A program made the translations under genes and the position numbers. From NCBI RefSeq assembly GCF_900086985.1, contig NZ_LT593974.1, forward strand, positions 124,001 through 188,000: DNA of 64,000 bases, given 5' to 3'. The notes beneath the pieces were generated by a model that worked only from the letters and a program-made list of their open reading frames with translations, had not been told where the DNA came from and did no database searches. The stretch comes from Halomonas sp. HL-93 (lineage in GTDB: Bacteria; Pseudomonadota; Gammaproteobacteria; Pseudomonadales; Halomonadaceae). Within the stretch, counting starts at the first letter, position 1. Every line of letters begins with the position of its first letter. Positions 1 to 9,100 of this stretch are shown one piece after another.

Positions 1-430
1 CAGGATCCATGTGATAGTCCATCCATCCCGTCGCGAGATAGAGGGTATCCCAATCAGGGGAGAGCCACCAGTCGGCCTGCTGAGCAGGCTCTTCAAAGCG
101 CCGTTCAACCCCTTCCTCAAGCGAGCCACTAAGGATGCGTACTGTGCGGCGGTTGGCACGCTCAGCGGGACTGGCCATCCAGTGCTCACTGTACTCAAGC
201 TTAACATTCGCGTTCACTTCTTCATCTGTTCTATGCTTGAAAGTAGTTTCAGGATTCGTGAGTTTCATTGACAATATCTGCTCACCACTCATTCGAAAAT
301 CCCCCGGCCCGTAAGGGGTGTCTTCCTTCATAAAGTTGTTACTGATGCGCTCCCACATGCCCCCACTCCCTATCACGTATCCTGCTATCAAAATGACCAA
401 TGTTGCTGCTGCCCACTGATATCGGCGCAT
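1..430 (-). CDS. Membrane-anchored protein of unknown function, partial
   Basis: The frame is open from an ATG at 430 to the window edge, about 143 codons with the C-terminus outside. An AGGAG motif lies about 6 nt upstream of the ATG. The product begins with a short basic stretch (MRRYQ) and one hydrophobic segment at about residues 7-22, then a polar, probably periplasmic domain with many charged residues and Trp. I do not recognise the family. It follows the Rhs/VgrG chimera with about 60 bp between and has no Rhs-like sequence. The same frame stays open upstream of the ATG as far as the chimera's end, so the fusion point may have cut a longer ancestor. An immunity or accessory role is possible from context only. 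Confidence 0.6.
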   Translation of the reverse strand, partial: MRRYQWAAATLVILIAGYVIGSGGMWERISNNFMKEDTPYGPGDFRMSGEQILSMKLTNPETTFKHRTDEEVNANVKLEYSEHWMASPAERANRRTVRILSGSLEEGVERRFEEPAQQADWWLSPDWDTLYLATGWMDYHMDP

Positions 431-491
431 AGTGGCTCCTAGCGTGTATGATTCATCAGCCGCGAGCGCCTGCTCCACAGCGCTGAGACCT

Positions 492-1226
492 TCATTTACC
501 GCCCGCCCAGCCTTGAGCAACGCGCACCCAGCAACTGGCGGTGTCGTTGGGTTCGGCGTAGCAGTCCCAGGGGAACTGGACTTTCACCCGGCCGTGTTCG
601 TCGCAGTGAATCTCTTCGCCTTCCGGGCCGACCACAAAGGCGACCTGTGGGCCATCGACGCGGGGTTTGGGGTTGGGCGTGGCCCGCCAGTGGGCATCGC
701 CGTGGATCCGCATGACCTGGTTGTGGTAGCGGGTCATCCCGTTGGCATCCCCCTGGGTGATACCGTCCTCTTCCAGCGCCTGGGGTTGCTCGCCGATGTG
801 GTTCACTTCAATGGCCTGCCAGTCGCGGTTGAGACTGTCGGTGTCGTGGTCGGTCAGACTAAAGCGCAGGCCGGTGCTACTGCCCACAAAGTGATAGCGC
901 TCCTCCCGGCCCAGACTGTCGGTGACCAGGGTGTGATCCACATGATAGGTATAAGAGCGCGACAGCCCACCGGCTTCCTGCTGGCCCACCACCGGGCCAT
1001 CCGGCGCGTGGCGATCCCAGGTGTAGTGGGCTTCCATGCCGCCGGGTACCCGGTGGGCTGTGAGCATATGCGCTTGCCACTCAAACTCGCGCACCACCTC
1101 GCCGTGGCGGTGGCGCACCGCAATCAAATCCCCCACCGGGCTATAGGAGTAGCGCACCAGCCAACAGTGCTGATCGTCATCTTTATATTGGTTAATAATC
1201 ATTTGCAGTGCAGAAGCTCTATACAA
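492..1226 (-). pseudogene. Rhs/VgrG chimeric fragment
   Basis: The translation of 244 residues joins two pieces of the intact gene at 6109-11796 in the wrong order. An Rhs-repeat segment (from WLVRYSYSP to EERYHF) comes first and a VgrG gp27/gp5 segment (from GLRFSLTD to RVAQGWAGG) follows. In the intact protein the VgrG segment lies some 600 residues before the Rhs one. The first 20 or so residues have no counterpart there. The frame ends at GWAGGK, just after the join to unrelated DNA. It lacks both the spike tip and a toxin tip, so it is most likely a decayed remnant of a collapsed tandem duplication. Confidence 0.8.
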
Positions 1227-1459
1227 TACGCATGACTAATGCGCTACTCCAATACGCCGTATGACCGGAAATACGGCCAAAATACAAATAACCATCGACT
1301 ATCGTTGTAATAGAGGGTATACCTTCGCCCCTATGACATAGCGTCATCTTATTTCCCCAGTATCACGGTCAATGACGAGACAGCTAGCGCTCTTCTTCTG
1401 CGAATGTGAAGGGACAATATCCAGGTTGCGATTATTGGTTGAATCCGGAATTAATATGG

Positions 1460-1690
1460 TCACATATAGTAATCGAGCACCATGGAAGTCAGTGCAGAAA
1501 AGTAAAGATTGATGAAAATCATTACTTTCCAAAATCCATCATCCTTTGGTACTCCCATAACCTGTGGATATAAAAATAATATTAACATCCATACGGCAAA
1601 GTATTCTCTATACAGCAGTAAACTAACCCATAAGAAAGCGCAAAAAAAACAAAAAGATATTAATGCTTTTACAGGTGTTTTAATTCCCAT
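1460..1690 (-). CDS. Putative Rhs immunity protein, small membrane protein
   Basis: The product is 76 residues from the ATG at 1690, which has GAGG a few bases upstream; the frame is open further upstream to 1738. Two or three hydrophobic segments cover roughly residues 8-26, 28-44 and 54-72, so it is an inner-membrane protein with little else. It lies directly behind a displaced Rhs C-terminal tip. If one base is removed from the A9 tract in that tip, the toxin frame ends at 1680 and overlaps this start by 11 nt, the usual toxin-immunity coupling. The AT-rich composition differs from the core genes. No homologue is recognised; the immunity role is inferred from position. Confidence 0.6.
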   Translation of the reverse strand: MGIKTPVKALISFCFFCAFLWVSLLLYREYFAVWMLILFLYPQVMGVPKDDGFWKVMIFINLYFSALTSMVLDYYM

Positions 1691-1701
1691 GAAACATTGC
1701 C

Positions 1702-2352
1702 TCAAGAGCTCGGTAGACAACTTCTTCGTTTTCCACATGAGGATTTTTTTTTGATTAGATCCTCTACCGCTTCGGACACATCACCATATAAAGCGGTAGG
1801 GCCCAAGCGGGTAAGTGTTCCCATGAAAGCTCTTCCAGCCATGAATCCTTCGCCGCAGTAATCCTTTACTCTGGAATTTGCCTCTTCGCGCACAAAGTCA
1901 TTCGAAGCATAGAGCCTAGCTGCCTCATCAATTGTATTACCCTCTATTGTTACTCGCCTCATCTCTTCTCTACCTAGCAGCCCCACATTTCTAGATAGAG
2001 TTCTGAGGAAATTAACATTTCCTCCTATAACAGATGCAGCTCCCTGCCCAAAGCCAATCAAATGATTACTACTGACGCTACAGCTCTTAGTTGCTGATTC
2101 GGCCTGTTCCGCAGATCTGGAAATGAGACTTGACTGTGAATAAGGGCCGCCGCCTAGCCCATAAGGCCCACCACTCAACCCTAGCGGGTCCACCATCCCC
2201 GTCGGATTCGTCACATAGCTATACAAATTCGTGCCACCATTGAGCCCAATCGGATCCTGGCTGATATACCGCCCCTGCTGCGGGTCATAATAGCGGTGGC
2301 GGTTGTAGTAAAGCCCGCTCTCTTCGTCTTGCCATTGGCCCTGCGACATCAC
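1702..2352 (-). CDS. Displaced Rhs C-terminal toxin tip (orphan module), probably frameshifted
   Basis: The first 57 or so residues are the end of an Rhs core ([17 protein letters not shown], then the VDPLGL cleavage motif). A unique tip of about 150 residues follows. The core part matches the intact gene, which makes it a substrate for tip exchange by homologous recombination. The upstream core is missing because an IS3 element abuts position 2349. The tip matches no toxin family I can name. Near its end an A9 run (T9 on the plus strand, 1744-1752) interrupts the frame. With eight As the tail would read [19 protein letters not shown] and stop at 1680, overlapping the immunity gene. As given, it ends with a Lys/Ser/Cys-rich tail at 1702. 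It has no obvious promoter or start of its own. Confidence 0.7.
   Translation of the reverse strand: MMSQGQWQDEESGLYYNRHRYYDPQQGRYISQDPIGLNGGTNLYSYVTNPTGMVDPLGLSGGPYGLGGGPYSQSSLISRSAEQAESATKSCSVSSNHLIGFGQGAASVIGGNVNFLRTLSRNVGLLGREEMRRVTIEGNTIDEAARLYASNDFVREEANSRVKDYCGEGFMAGRAFMGTLTRLGPTALYGDVSEAVEDLIKKKSSCGKRRSCLPSS
1744..1752 (-). repeat. Homopolymer tract A9 in Rhs toxin tip
   Basis: Nine consecutive A on the coding strand. Removing one base restores a longer toxin C-terminus that overlaps the next gene, so this is a candidate slippage site, a fixed frameshift or a sequencing error. Confidence 0.7.
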
Positions 2353-2410
2353 CCCCTGATTGAGTAGCGCTACACTTTAGAGTCCGATCCTATGGGTAAG
2401 GAGATTGGAC

Positions 2411-2674
2411 ATGAAGAAGCGTTTCAGCGAAGAACAGATCATTGGTTTCCTGGGCGAAGCCGAAGCGGGGCTGCCCATCAAAGAGCTATGCCGTCGGCAC
2501 GGTTTCTCAGAAGCCAGTTACTATCTATGGCGGAGCAAGTTTGGCGGCATGAGCGTCCCCGATGCCAAGCGACTCAAAGAACTCGAAGCCGAAAATGGAC
2601 GCTTGAAAAAGCTGCTCGCAGAGTCGCTACTGGAAATGGAGGTCACTCGCGAGGCGCTGAGAAAAAAGTGGTGA
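2411..2674 (+). CDS. IS3-family transposase OrfA
   Basis: The 87-residue protein starts at the ATG at 2411 behind AAGGAG. It has an N-terminal helix-turn-helix of the IS3 OrfA type ([20 protein letters not shown]) and a leucine-zipper-like C-terminal helix ([20 protein letters not shown]). It binds the inverted ends and is the N-terminal half of the OrfAB fusion transposase. An A6G slippery heptamer at 2662-2668, just before its stop, would allow the -1 frameshift into OrfB. The gene looks intact. Confidence 0.9.
   Translation: MKKRFSEEQIIGFLGEAEAGLPIKELCRRHGFSEASYYLWRSKFGGMSVPDAKRLKELEAENGRLKKLLAESLLEMEVTREALRKKW
2662..2668 (+). promoter_or_regulatory. Programmed -1 frameshift site (A6G)
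   Basis: The heptamer AAAAAAG lies at the orfA/orfB junction. Slipping back one base turns the OrfA ending RKKW into [12 protein letters not shown], which continues into OrfB. This is the classic IS3-family slippery sequence. Confidence 0.8.
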
Positions 2675-3531
2675 GCGCCCCGGCACGCCGAGACGTGGTG
2701 CGCTTTATGGTGTCACGTGGCCTGAGTGAGCGCAGAGCGCTCCGTGTCATTCGTATGAGTGCCAGTGCATTGCGCTACCAGCCGGCCCCTGACCGCAATG
2801 AGACATTGCGTGAACGCATTGTTGCCTTGGCACACCGGCATCGCCGCTATGGCGCTGGCATGATCTACCTGAAGCTGCGTCAGGCCGGAGAACCGGTCAA
2901 TCACAAGCGTGTTGAGCGTCTGTATGCGGAAGCTCGCTTGCAGGTGAAGCGTCGCAAGCGCAAGAAGGTTCCCATGTCTGAGCGAAAGCCACTTGGTCGC
3001 CCTGGGGCTGCCAATCAGGTCTGGTCAATGGATTTTGTGTTTGACCGGACGGCAGACGGACGAGTGATAAAGAGCCTCACGGTTGTCGATGACGCCACCC
3101 ATGAAGCCGTGGCGATCGTGCCTGAACGTGCCATTAGCGGACTGTTTTTAACACGTATTCTGGATCACCTGGCCCTACAACGTGGCCTACCGAGCGCCAT
3201 TCGTACGGATAATGGAAAGGAGTTCTGTGGGCGCGCCATGCTGTCATGGGCGCATCTACGTGGCGTTGCCCTGTTTTTAATCGAACCTGGAAAACCCAAC
3301 CAAAACGCCTACATCGAATCGTTCAATGGGCGCTTTCGAGATGAATGCCTAAATGAGCATTGGTTCACCAGCCTTCAACACGCCCAGGCTGTCATCGAGG
3401 CATGGCGGCGGGAGTACAACGAAGAAAGACCGAAGAAGAGTCTTGGAGGGCTGACACCGTCAGCCTATGCCGAGCAACTGGTGGTAAAACACGATAAAGT
3501 TATTTCTGACTCTAAACCCGGGTGCTACTGA
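2668..3531 (+). CDS. IS3-family transposase OrfB, DDE integrase domain
   Basis: About 287 residues in the -1 frame relative to orfA. An HTH_21-like region ([16 protein letters not shown]) is followed by an rve integrase core with the three acidic residues in [15 protein letters not shown] and [16 protein letters not shown]. The C-terminal motif [12 protein letters not shown] is typical of the family. It is made as an OrfAB fusion by slippage at 2662-2668. The catalytic residues are all present, so the element could be active. The frame stays open upstream of the slippery site, but only the part from about 2668 is transposase. Confidence 0.9.
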   Translation: MVSAPARRDVVRFMVSRGLSERRALRVIRMSASALRYQPAPDRNETLRERIVALAHRHRRYGAGMIYLKLRQAGEPVNHKRVERLYAEARLQVKRRKRKKVPMSERKPLGRPGAANQVWSMDFVFDRTADGRVIKSLTVVDDATHEAVAIVPERAISGLFLTRILDHLALQRGLPSAIRTDNGKEFCGRAMLSWAHLRGVALFLIEPGKPNQNAYIESFNGRFRDECLNEHWFTSLQHAQAVIEAWRREYNEERPKKSLGGLTPSAYAEQLVVKHDKVISDSKPGCY

Positions 3532-3542
3532 AGATGGGGTGA

Positions 3543-3829
3543 CGTCGAATCTCTTCGCCTTCCGGGCCGACCACAAAGGCGACCTGGGGGCCATCGACGC
3601 GGGGTTTGGGGTTGGGCGTGGCGCGCCAGCGGGCATCGCCGGGAATCAGCGTGACCTGGTTGTGATAACGGGTCATACCGTCTTCTTCCTGCGCCTGGGG
3701 TTGCTCGCCGATGTGGTTCACTTCAATGGCCTGCCAGTCGTGGTTGAGGCTGTCGGCGTCGTGGTCGGTCAGACTAAAGCGCAGGCCGGGGGCCACTGCC
3801 AACAAAGTGGTAGCGCTCCTCCCGGCCAA
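3543..3829 (-). pseudogene. VgrG fragment with an Rhs-derived start, frameshifted
   Basis: Reading on the minus strand, a few codons of Rhs ([12 protein letters not shown]) run into a VgrG segment (PGLRFSLTD to VGPEGEEI), which is then cut by the IS3 element. The join is the same as in the chimera at 492-1226 but still contains GGCCCCCGGCC. That string is nearly shared by the VgrG and Rhs parents and carries one extra C that shifts the frame. It is a remnant without function. It separates the second immunity frame from the IS element. Confidence 0.8.
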
Positions 3830-3835
3830 GTATGT

Positions 3836-4091
3836 TTAACCCAGGCATGTGATTAACTTTTCATTACTGATCCTTTTTTTTGTAAGAAAAATTAGAGTGG
3901 CAATCCCTAAAGCTACTAATAAAATAGAGTAAATTTTTCTCAGGCTTTCATCATTTAATACCCCCCCCCCTCCCTATTTCTCCAGTGAAAAAAACATTTA
4001 TACCAGCAGCTATTGACAGCACTCCAAGAAGCAAAAAACCAAAATTAATTTTTTTAGCCTTTCTTAATAGTTTTTCTTGATATTTTTTCAT
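3836..4091 (-). CDS. Putative Rhs immunity protein, frame interrupted at a G10 tract
   Basis: The ATG at 4091 overlaps the toxin stop as ATGA, with AGAGG upstream. As given, the frame encodes 46 residues (MKKYQEKLLRK, one membrane segment) and stops at 3951, just after a run of ten G. With nine G the same frame continues through a second membrane segment (IYSILLVALGIATLIFL) and a Lys-rich tail to a stop at 3836, giving 84 residues. That two-helix protein is a much more typical immunity protein. The interruption may be phase variation, decay or a sequencing error. The immunity role is inferred from the overlap with the toxin tip. Confidence 0.55.
3961..3970 (-). repeat. Homopolymer tract G10 in putative immunity gene
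   Basis: Ten C on the plus strand (G10 in the coding sense). Nine G would give an 84-codon two-helix membrane protein; ten give a 46-codon stub. Long G tracts are typical slipped-strand phase-variation sites. Confidence 0.75.
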
Positions 4092-5719
4092 CTCAAAACC
4101 TCTTTGGGGCTTGTGAAGAAGTCTATTAAAAAACCGCCAGCACCATAAAAGTCCGGCGTAGGGCTAGTTCCTCCCACAGCGCTATCAATGAAGTCTAAAG
4201 CCGCGCCTTGTACACCTGGATTCGCTACTCCAACAGCCGCCCCCGGCGAGACGGTCGCAACACTGCACAGAGCACGCAGGCTAAGTTGGTTGGCGCCTGC
4301 GGCGGAAGCACTACTTGCCCCAGGTGCGGCGGCACCTACCATGGGGGCTCCCAACGCGGCTGAAGCTGCAGGCAGCGTGATGTTGTTACGTGATGCGCCC
4401 TGGAATTCTAGCGCTTCTGCGTATTGTGGATCTTTCGCAAAGGCTGACGTGCTGGATGGGAATAATGCACCAATACCGGGACGGTAATCCCCGCCTGTCA
4501 AGTGCTGCCCCGCAGGCTTTGGTGTAGGTGCTGGCCTATTAGCACCTTGTGCTTCCCGTGCAGCTACACCAAATGGCTCTAAATGATGCATATTTGCCCC
4601 AAACAACCCCAGCGGATCCAGCATCCCCGTCGGATTGGTGACGTAGCCATACAAATTCGTGCCGCCATTGAGGCCAATCGGGTCCTGACTAATGTACCTA
4701 CCTTGCTGCGGGTCGTAGTAACGGTGGCGGTTGTAGTAGAGGCCGCTCTCTTCGTCATGCCATTGGCCCTGGAAGCGGATGGGTTGGGTGACGTTGCGCA
4801 TAGCGCGCTGGTTTTTGACGGCTGCCCAGTCGTCGGGTTCGGCGAGCCAACGGGATTGGCCGTTGGGGGTAACCAGTTGCATCGGTGTGCCCAGGGCGTC
4901 GGTGATGTAGGCGCTGACTAATGGGCCCTGTTGGGTGTCATCGATACGCAGCATGGGCACAAAACTGCCCGGCTCGTAGACGACGGTGGTGCGCTGGTCG
5001 TCCGTTTCTTCCCGAACGATTCGATCACCGTCCCAGCCGTAGTGGGTGGTGGCCGTGGTGCCGTTAGGGTGGCGCACGGTTTTGCTGATGCGGCGGCCTA
5101 GGCCATCGGAGCGGTAAGTTGCTTCGCGGGTAGCCCCTAGCTCGCTGGTGTGGGTCAGGTGCACTAGGCGATTGGCGCCGTCGTAGCTCAGGGTTAAACG
5201 TTCGCCGTTGGGCTGTTGGCGTTCGATCAGGTTACCAGCACCGTCGTAGCGGTAGCGGGTACCGTTGAGCTGAGAGAGGCGGTTATCCGGTAGCGCCTGC
5301 TGATTGTCTTGCTGCTCTAACCGATTACCCGCCGCGTCCACGCTGTAGCGGTGGGCATGATCGCCGTGCTGGCTGCCGATCAAGCGCCCGGCGGCGTCGT
5401 AGCGATAGGCGATCACTTTTTCTGCTGGATCATCTTGCAGGCTGCGGAAACTCATCTGGCCCAGGGCGTCGTATTGATAGGATTGCTGACTGGTGGTGTC
5501 CGGGCTGCGCAGGGTGAGGTGATCCAACTGGCTGAGGTTGGTATACCCTCGTTCCAGCATTAATGGCTGATGGTACGCATTGGCACCGGTGCTGAGGCGG
5601 CGTTGGGTCTCCCGATGCAGGGCATCGGGTTCCAGGGCGATCTCAAGATCCAGGCCGGGGGCGTTCATACCGTGCAGGTGGCCGCTGCTGACGATATACC
5701 GAAGTTTTATGTAAGTCAT
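4088..5719 (-). CDS. Displaced Rhs core end plus toxin tip (orphan Rhs module)
   Basis: The 543-residue frame lacks VgrG and most Rhs repeats. Homology to the intact gene starts at SGHLHG (about residue 12) and runs about 360 residues through YD repeats to [17 protein letters not shown] and the LDPLGL cleavage motif. A unique tip of about 165 residues follows, starting FGANMHHLEPFG. It is rich in Ala, Gly and Ser and ends FLIDFFTSPKEVLR. The tip is of unknown class; its composition would suit a membrane-acting toxin, but this is inference. The long shared core would let it replace the tip of the upstream gene by recombination. It shares an ATGA overlap with the next gene. Confidence 0.8.
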   Translation of the reverse strand: MTYIKLRYIVSSGHLHGMNAPGLDLEIALEPDALHRETQRRLSTGANAYHQPLMLERGYTNLSQLDHLTLRSPDTTSQQSYQYDALGQMSFRSLQDDPAEKVIAYRYDAAGRLIGSQHGDHAHRYSVDAAGNRLEQQDNQQALPDNRLSQLNGTRYRYDGAGNLIERQQPNGERLTLSYDGANRLVHLTHTSELGATREATYRSDGLGRRISKTVRHPNGTTATTHYGWDGDRIVREETDDQRTTVVYEPGSFVPMLRIDDTQQGPLVSAYITDALGTPMQLVTPNGQSRWLAEPDDWAAVKNQRAMRNVTQPIRFQGQWHDEESGLYYNRHRYYDPQQGRYISQDPIGLNGGTNLYGYVTNPTGMLDPLGLFGANMHHLEPFGVAAREAQGANRPAPTPKPAGQHLTGGDYRPGIGALFPSSTSAFAKDPQYAEALEFQGASRNNITLPAASAALGAPMVGAAAPGASSASAAGANQLSLRALCSVATVSPGAAVGVANPGVQGAALDFIDSAVGGTSPTPDFYGAGGFLIDFFTSPKEVLR

Positions 5720-5791
5720 GCCGAAAGGTGCTTACTGGTACGCTACCGCCAAGGAAAACAGAACATGCCTCCTTTGGTGGGTGATGAATAG

Positions 5792-5817
5792 GCGCAACAT
5801 CCATGTTGCGTTTTTTT
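5792..5817 (+). terminator. Hairpin with T7 on the plus strand
   Basis: CGCAACAT-CC-ATGTTGCG is followed by seven T. It is oriented for plus-strand transcription although all surrounding genes are on the minus strand, so it may block antisense transcription or be a relic of a lost gene. Confidence 0.55.
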
Positions 5818-5838
5818 ATTACTCCCTTTTTCAGCCTA

Positions 5839-6108
5839 TCAATAGGCATAAAAGAATAGAGCAGGAAGTAAGAGCCAGATAAACAACGCAAAGCCAAGTC
5901 TAGGTATGGCTTTAAGAAATGATGGCCTAGTTATAAAAAAAAACTTATACAGCGGCGAAAAGCTAAAAAAACCAATTATAAAAAAAAACAATTGAATTAA
6001 TCCGGGAAGCTTAATAATGGCTAGAAAATAAAGGACATACAATGGAAGCATTACCACGCCTTCCACCAGCCTTATTCTCCAAATATCCGAACTTACTTGT
6101 TTAATCAT
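5839..6108 (-). CDS. Putative immunity protein of the VgrG-Rhs effector
   Basis: The product is 89 residues, and its ATG follows the effector's stop with no gap. After a short polar start come three hydrophobic segments (about residues 13-32, 34-52 and 68-88), so it is an inner-membrane protein. The low GC and two A9 tracts (intact here) set it apart from core genes, which suggests it moved together with the toxin tip. The family is not recognised. The immunity role follows from position and size, and a membrane location suggests the toxin acts at or from the membrane. Confidence 0.65.
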   Translation of the reverse strand: MIKQVSSDIWRIRLVEGVVMLPLYVLYFLAIIKLPGLIQLFFFIIGFFSFSPLYKFFFITRPSFLKAIPRLGFALFIWLLLPALFFYAY

Positions 6109-9100
6109 TTAATTTTCACCCGGGACACACGTCCCCGCTTCAAAGTGTCTATCCGAAAGCCCATCACCATCAAGATCATAGTATCTGGATTGCTTGACAC
6201 TAATATCGCTGATATTAATCATCCCCCCCACAAAAACAAAGAAAGGGTGAACTTTCGAAACCGCAGCAGTAGCAGGGTCAATCTTGGAAAGTCCACCAGT
6301 AACTTTGCCCCAGACCTTATTTAACCCCCAGTTCCCTATCTTTTCTAAATTTGATCTAGGCGCAGGCGGAAAGCGAGAATAAGGATTGCCGGTACGCCTT
6401 ATTGGCCGACTAGATTGATCGCCTGGACGACGTCCTTGGCGACCAGATCGATCAATATCCCCTGGGCGATCAAACAACCCCAACGGATCCACCATCTCTG
6501 TCGGATTGGTCACATACTCATACAAGTTCGTACCACCGCTGAGCCCAATCGGATCCTGACTAATATACCGCCCCTGCTGCGGGTCATAATAGCGGTGGCG
6601 GTTGTAGTAAAGCCCGCTTTCTTCATCGTGCCACTGGCCTTGGAAGCGGATCGGTTGGGTAACGTTGCGCACGGCGCGTTGGTTTTTGACGGCTGCCCAG
6701 TCGTCGGGTTCGGCGAGCCAGCGGGATTGGCCGTTGGGGGTGACCAGCTGCATCGGGGTGCCCAGGGCGTCGGTGATATAGGCGCTGAGTACTTGGCCTT
6801 GCTGTGTGTCGTCGATACGCAGCAGGGGCACAAAACTGCCTGGCTCGTAGACGACGGTGGTGCGCTGGTCGTCCGTTTCTTCCCGTACGATTCGATCACC
6901 GTCCCAGCCGTAGTGGGTAGTGGCGGAGGTGCCGTTGGTGTGGCGCACGGTTTTGCTGATGCGTCTTCCCAGGCCGTCGTAGCGGTAGGTGGCTTCGCGG
7001 GTCGCTCCCAGCTCGCTGGCGTGGATCAGGTGCACTAGGCGATTGGCGCCGTCATAGCCCAGTGTTAGGCGTTCGCCATTGGGCTGTTGGCGTTCGATCA
7101 GGTTGCCGGCGCCGTCGTAGCGATAGCGCGCCCCTTTGAGTTGGGTGAGGCGGTTATCCGTCAGTCCTTGCTGCTTGTCTACACCCTGCTCTAACCGGTT
7201 ACCCGCCGCATCCACGCTGTAGCGGTGGGCATGATCGCCGTGCTGGCTGCCGATCAAGCGCCCGGCGGCGTCGTAACTGTAGGCGATGACTTTTTCTGCC
7301 GGATCGCCTTGCAGGCTGCGGAAACTCATCCGGCCCAGAGCGTCGTACTGGTAGTCCTGCTGGCTGGTGCTGTCCGGGCTGCGCAAGGTGAGGTGATCCA
7401 ACTGGCCCAGTTCTGTGTAGCCTCGCTCCAGCACCAGCGGCTGATTGTGCGCATTGGCGCTGGTGCTGAGGCGGCGTTGGGTCTCCCGGTGCAGGGCGTC
7501 GGGTTCCAGGGCGATCTCAAGATCCAGGCCGGGGGCGCTTAGGCCGTGTAGGTGGCCGCTGCCGTAGGTGTGCCAGTTGAGTGCCGGGAGGTCGCCGAAC
7601 TGGCTGGCCTGGGGCGCACCTGTCGCCGTCAGGCTATGCTGGAGTTGCCACTGCCAGCCGCTAACGGCATGCCGCTGCTGTTCGCCGATTAAGCGCTGGG
7701 CGCGGTCGTAGCTAAAGGCCACTTCGCCATTATCGTTGGTGACGCTAAGTAACTGACCATTCCTTCCCCACTGATACTGCTCCGTGCTGGCCGGGGCGTG
7801 CTCCGTGGCGGGCAGGTGTCGGGCGGTGAGGCGACCGGCTGCGTCATAGTCGTAACGGGTGACCAGCGGTTGGTCGTCGGGGCCTGTGCGGTTGGCTTCG
7901 ATACGTTCGATCAGTCGCCCGGCATCATCGTAGCGGTACTGCTGCTCGCGGCCATCGGGGCCGGTCTCGCTGGCAAGGCGATCCATCTCGTCATAGGCAA
8001 AGCGGTAGACCGCGCCGTTGCCTAGGGTCAGTTCGCTGAGACGGCCAATGTCGTCGTAAGCGGTAAACTGCTGGCTGCCGTCGGCCTCAATGCGCTGCAC
8101 CGGTCGGCCGTAGTCATCAAAGAAGAACTGCTGCCGAAAGCCTTGGGGGCCTTCCAACTCTACCAAGCGCCCCAGGGTATCCACATGGTGGTGCCAGTAG
8201 AGCCCGTCGGGGAGCTGGGTGGCGATGCGCCGACCCATCTCGTTGTGTTGGGTGAGGGTGGTCTCGTTCAACGCATTGGTGACGCTGGCCAAATAGCCGT
8301 TTCGGTCGTAGGCGTACTCGGTACGCTGCTGAGAACAGTCGATCTGGGCGGTGACCTGGCCCAGGGCATTCCACTCGCGCTGGTGGGTGGCCCCGCCCGC
8401 ATCGGTGAGGGTCGTGGGGCGGTCGGGCAAATCGGCATTGTCGTATGCGAAGGCGGTGGTGCCTTCGGGCCCAGTGACGTCCAGCGGATGGCCGAGCTCG
8501 TTACGCTTAATCTGCCAGCGCTGCTCCTCCGGCCCTTCGATACTGATCGGCTGGCCCAGGACATCCCGCTCCATGGCCCAGCGCGCACCATCCGGGTCGA
8601 TCTGAGCGATTACCTGCCCGTACTCATCCCGCTCGATCAGCGTCTCGTGGCCCATCGGATCCACGGTGGCGACTTTATGCCCGGCGCGGTCATAGCGGAA
8701 CTCGATCCGCGAACCGTCGGCGCGGGTGTGCGCCGTCCAGCGGCGGCCGGGGCCGCTGCCGAAAAAGTGGTAGCGCTCCTCCCGGCCCAGGCTGTCGGTG
8801 ACCAGGGTGTGATCCACATGATAGGTATAAGAGCGCGACAACCCACCGGCTTCCTGCTGGCCCACAACGCGGCCATCCGGCGCGTGGCGATCCCAGGTGT
8901 AGTGGGCTTCCATGCCACCGGGTACCCGGTGGGCGGTGAGCATATGGTCTTGCCACTCAAACTCGCGCACCACTTCACCGTGGCGGTGGCGCACCGCAAT
9001 CAAATCCCCCACCGGGCTATAGGAGTAGCGCACCAGCCACTCGTCCGCCAGCTCACCGTCGTGTTCCTGCACCAGCTTGACGCCGGTTAAACGTTGGCCG

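Larger units (their letters stand above)
2349..3542 (+). mobile_element. IS3-family insertion sequence
   Basis: The element is about 1.19 kb. Imperfect inverted ends share TCACCCC, AGTAGC and TTTAGAGTC at 2349-2384 and 3508-3542. It contains orfA and orfB in a -1 relation. No convincing target duplication is seen: the outer flanks are CGACA and CGTCG. The flanks also come from distant parts of an Rhs gene, tip core on the left and VgrG on the right. This suggests the element sits at a deletion or recombination joint rather than at a clean insertion. The exact ends are uncertain by a few bases. Confidence 0.8.

Noticed and set aside
1344-1532. 62-codon minus-strand frame overlapping the immunity gene
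   Set aside because: No ribosome site, overlaps the better-supported membrane-protein frame, and has no membrane segment or other recognisable feature.
8143-9090. 315-codon plus-strand frame, and others, within the VgrG-Rhs gene
   Set aside because: These are shadows of the GC-rich repeat gene on the minus strand; similar frames recur wherever the Rhs repeats recur.
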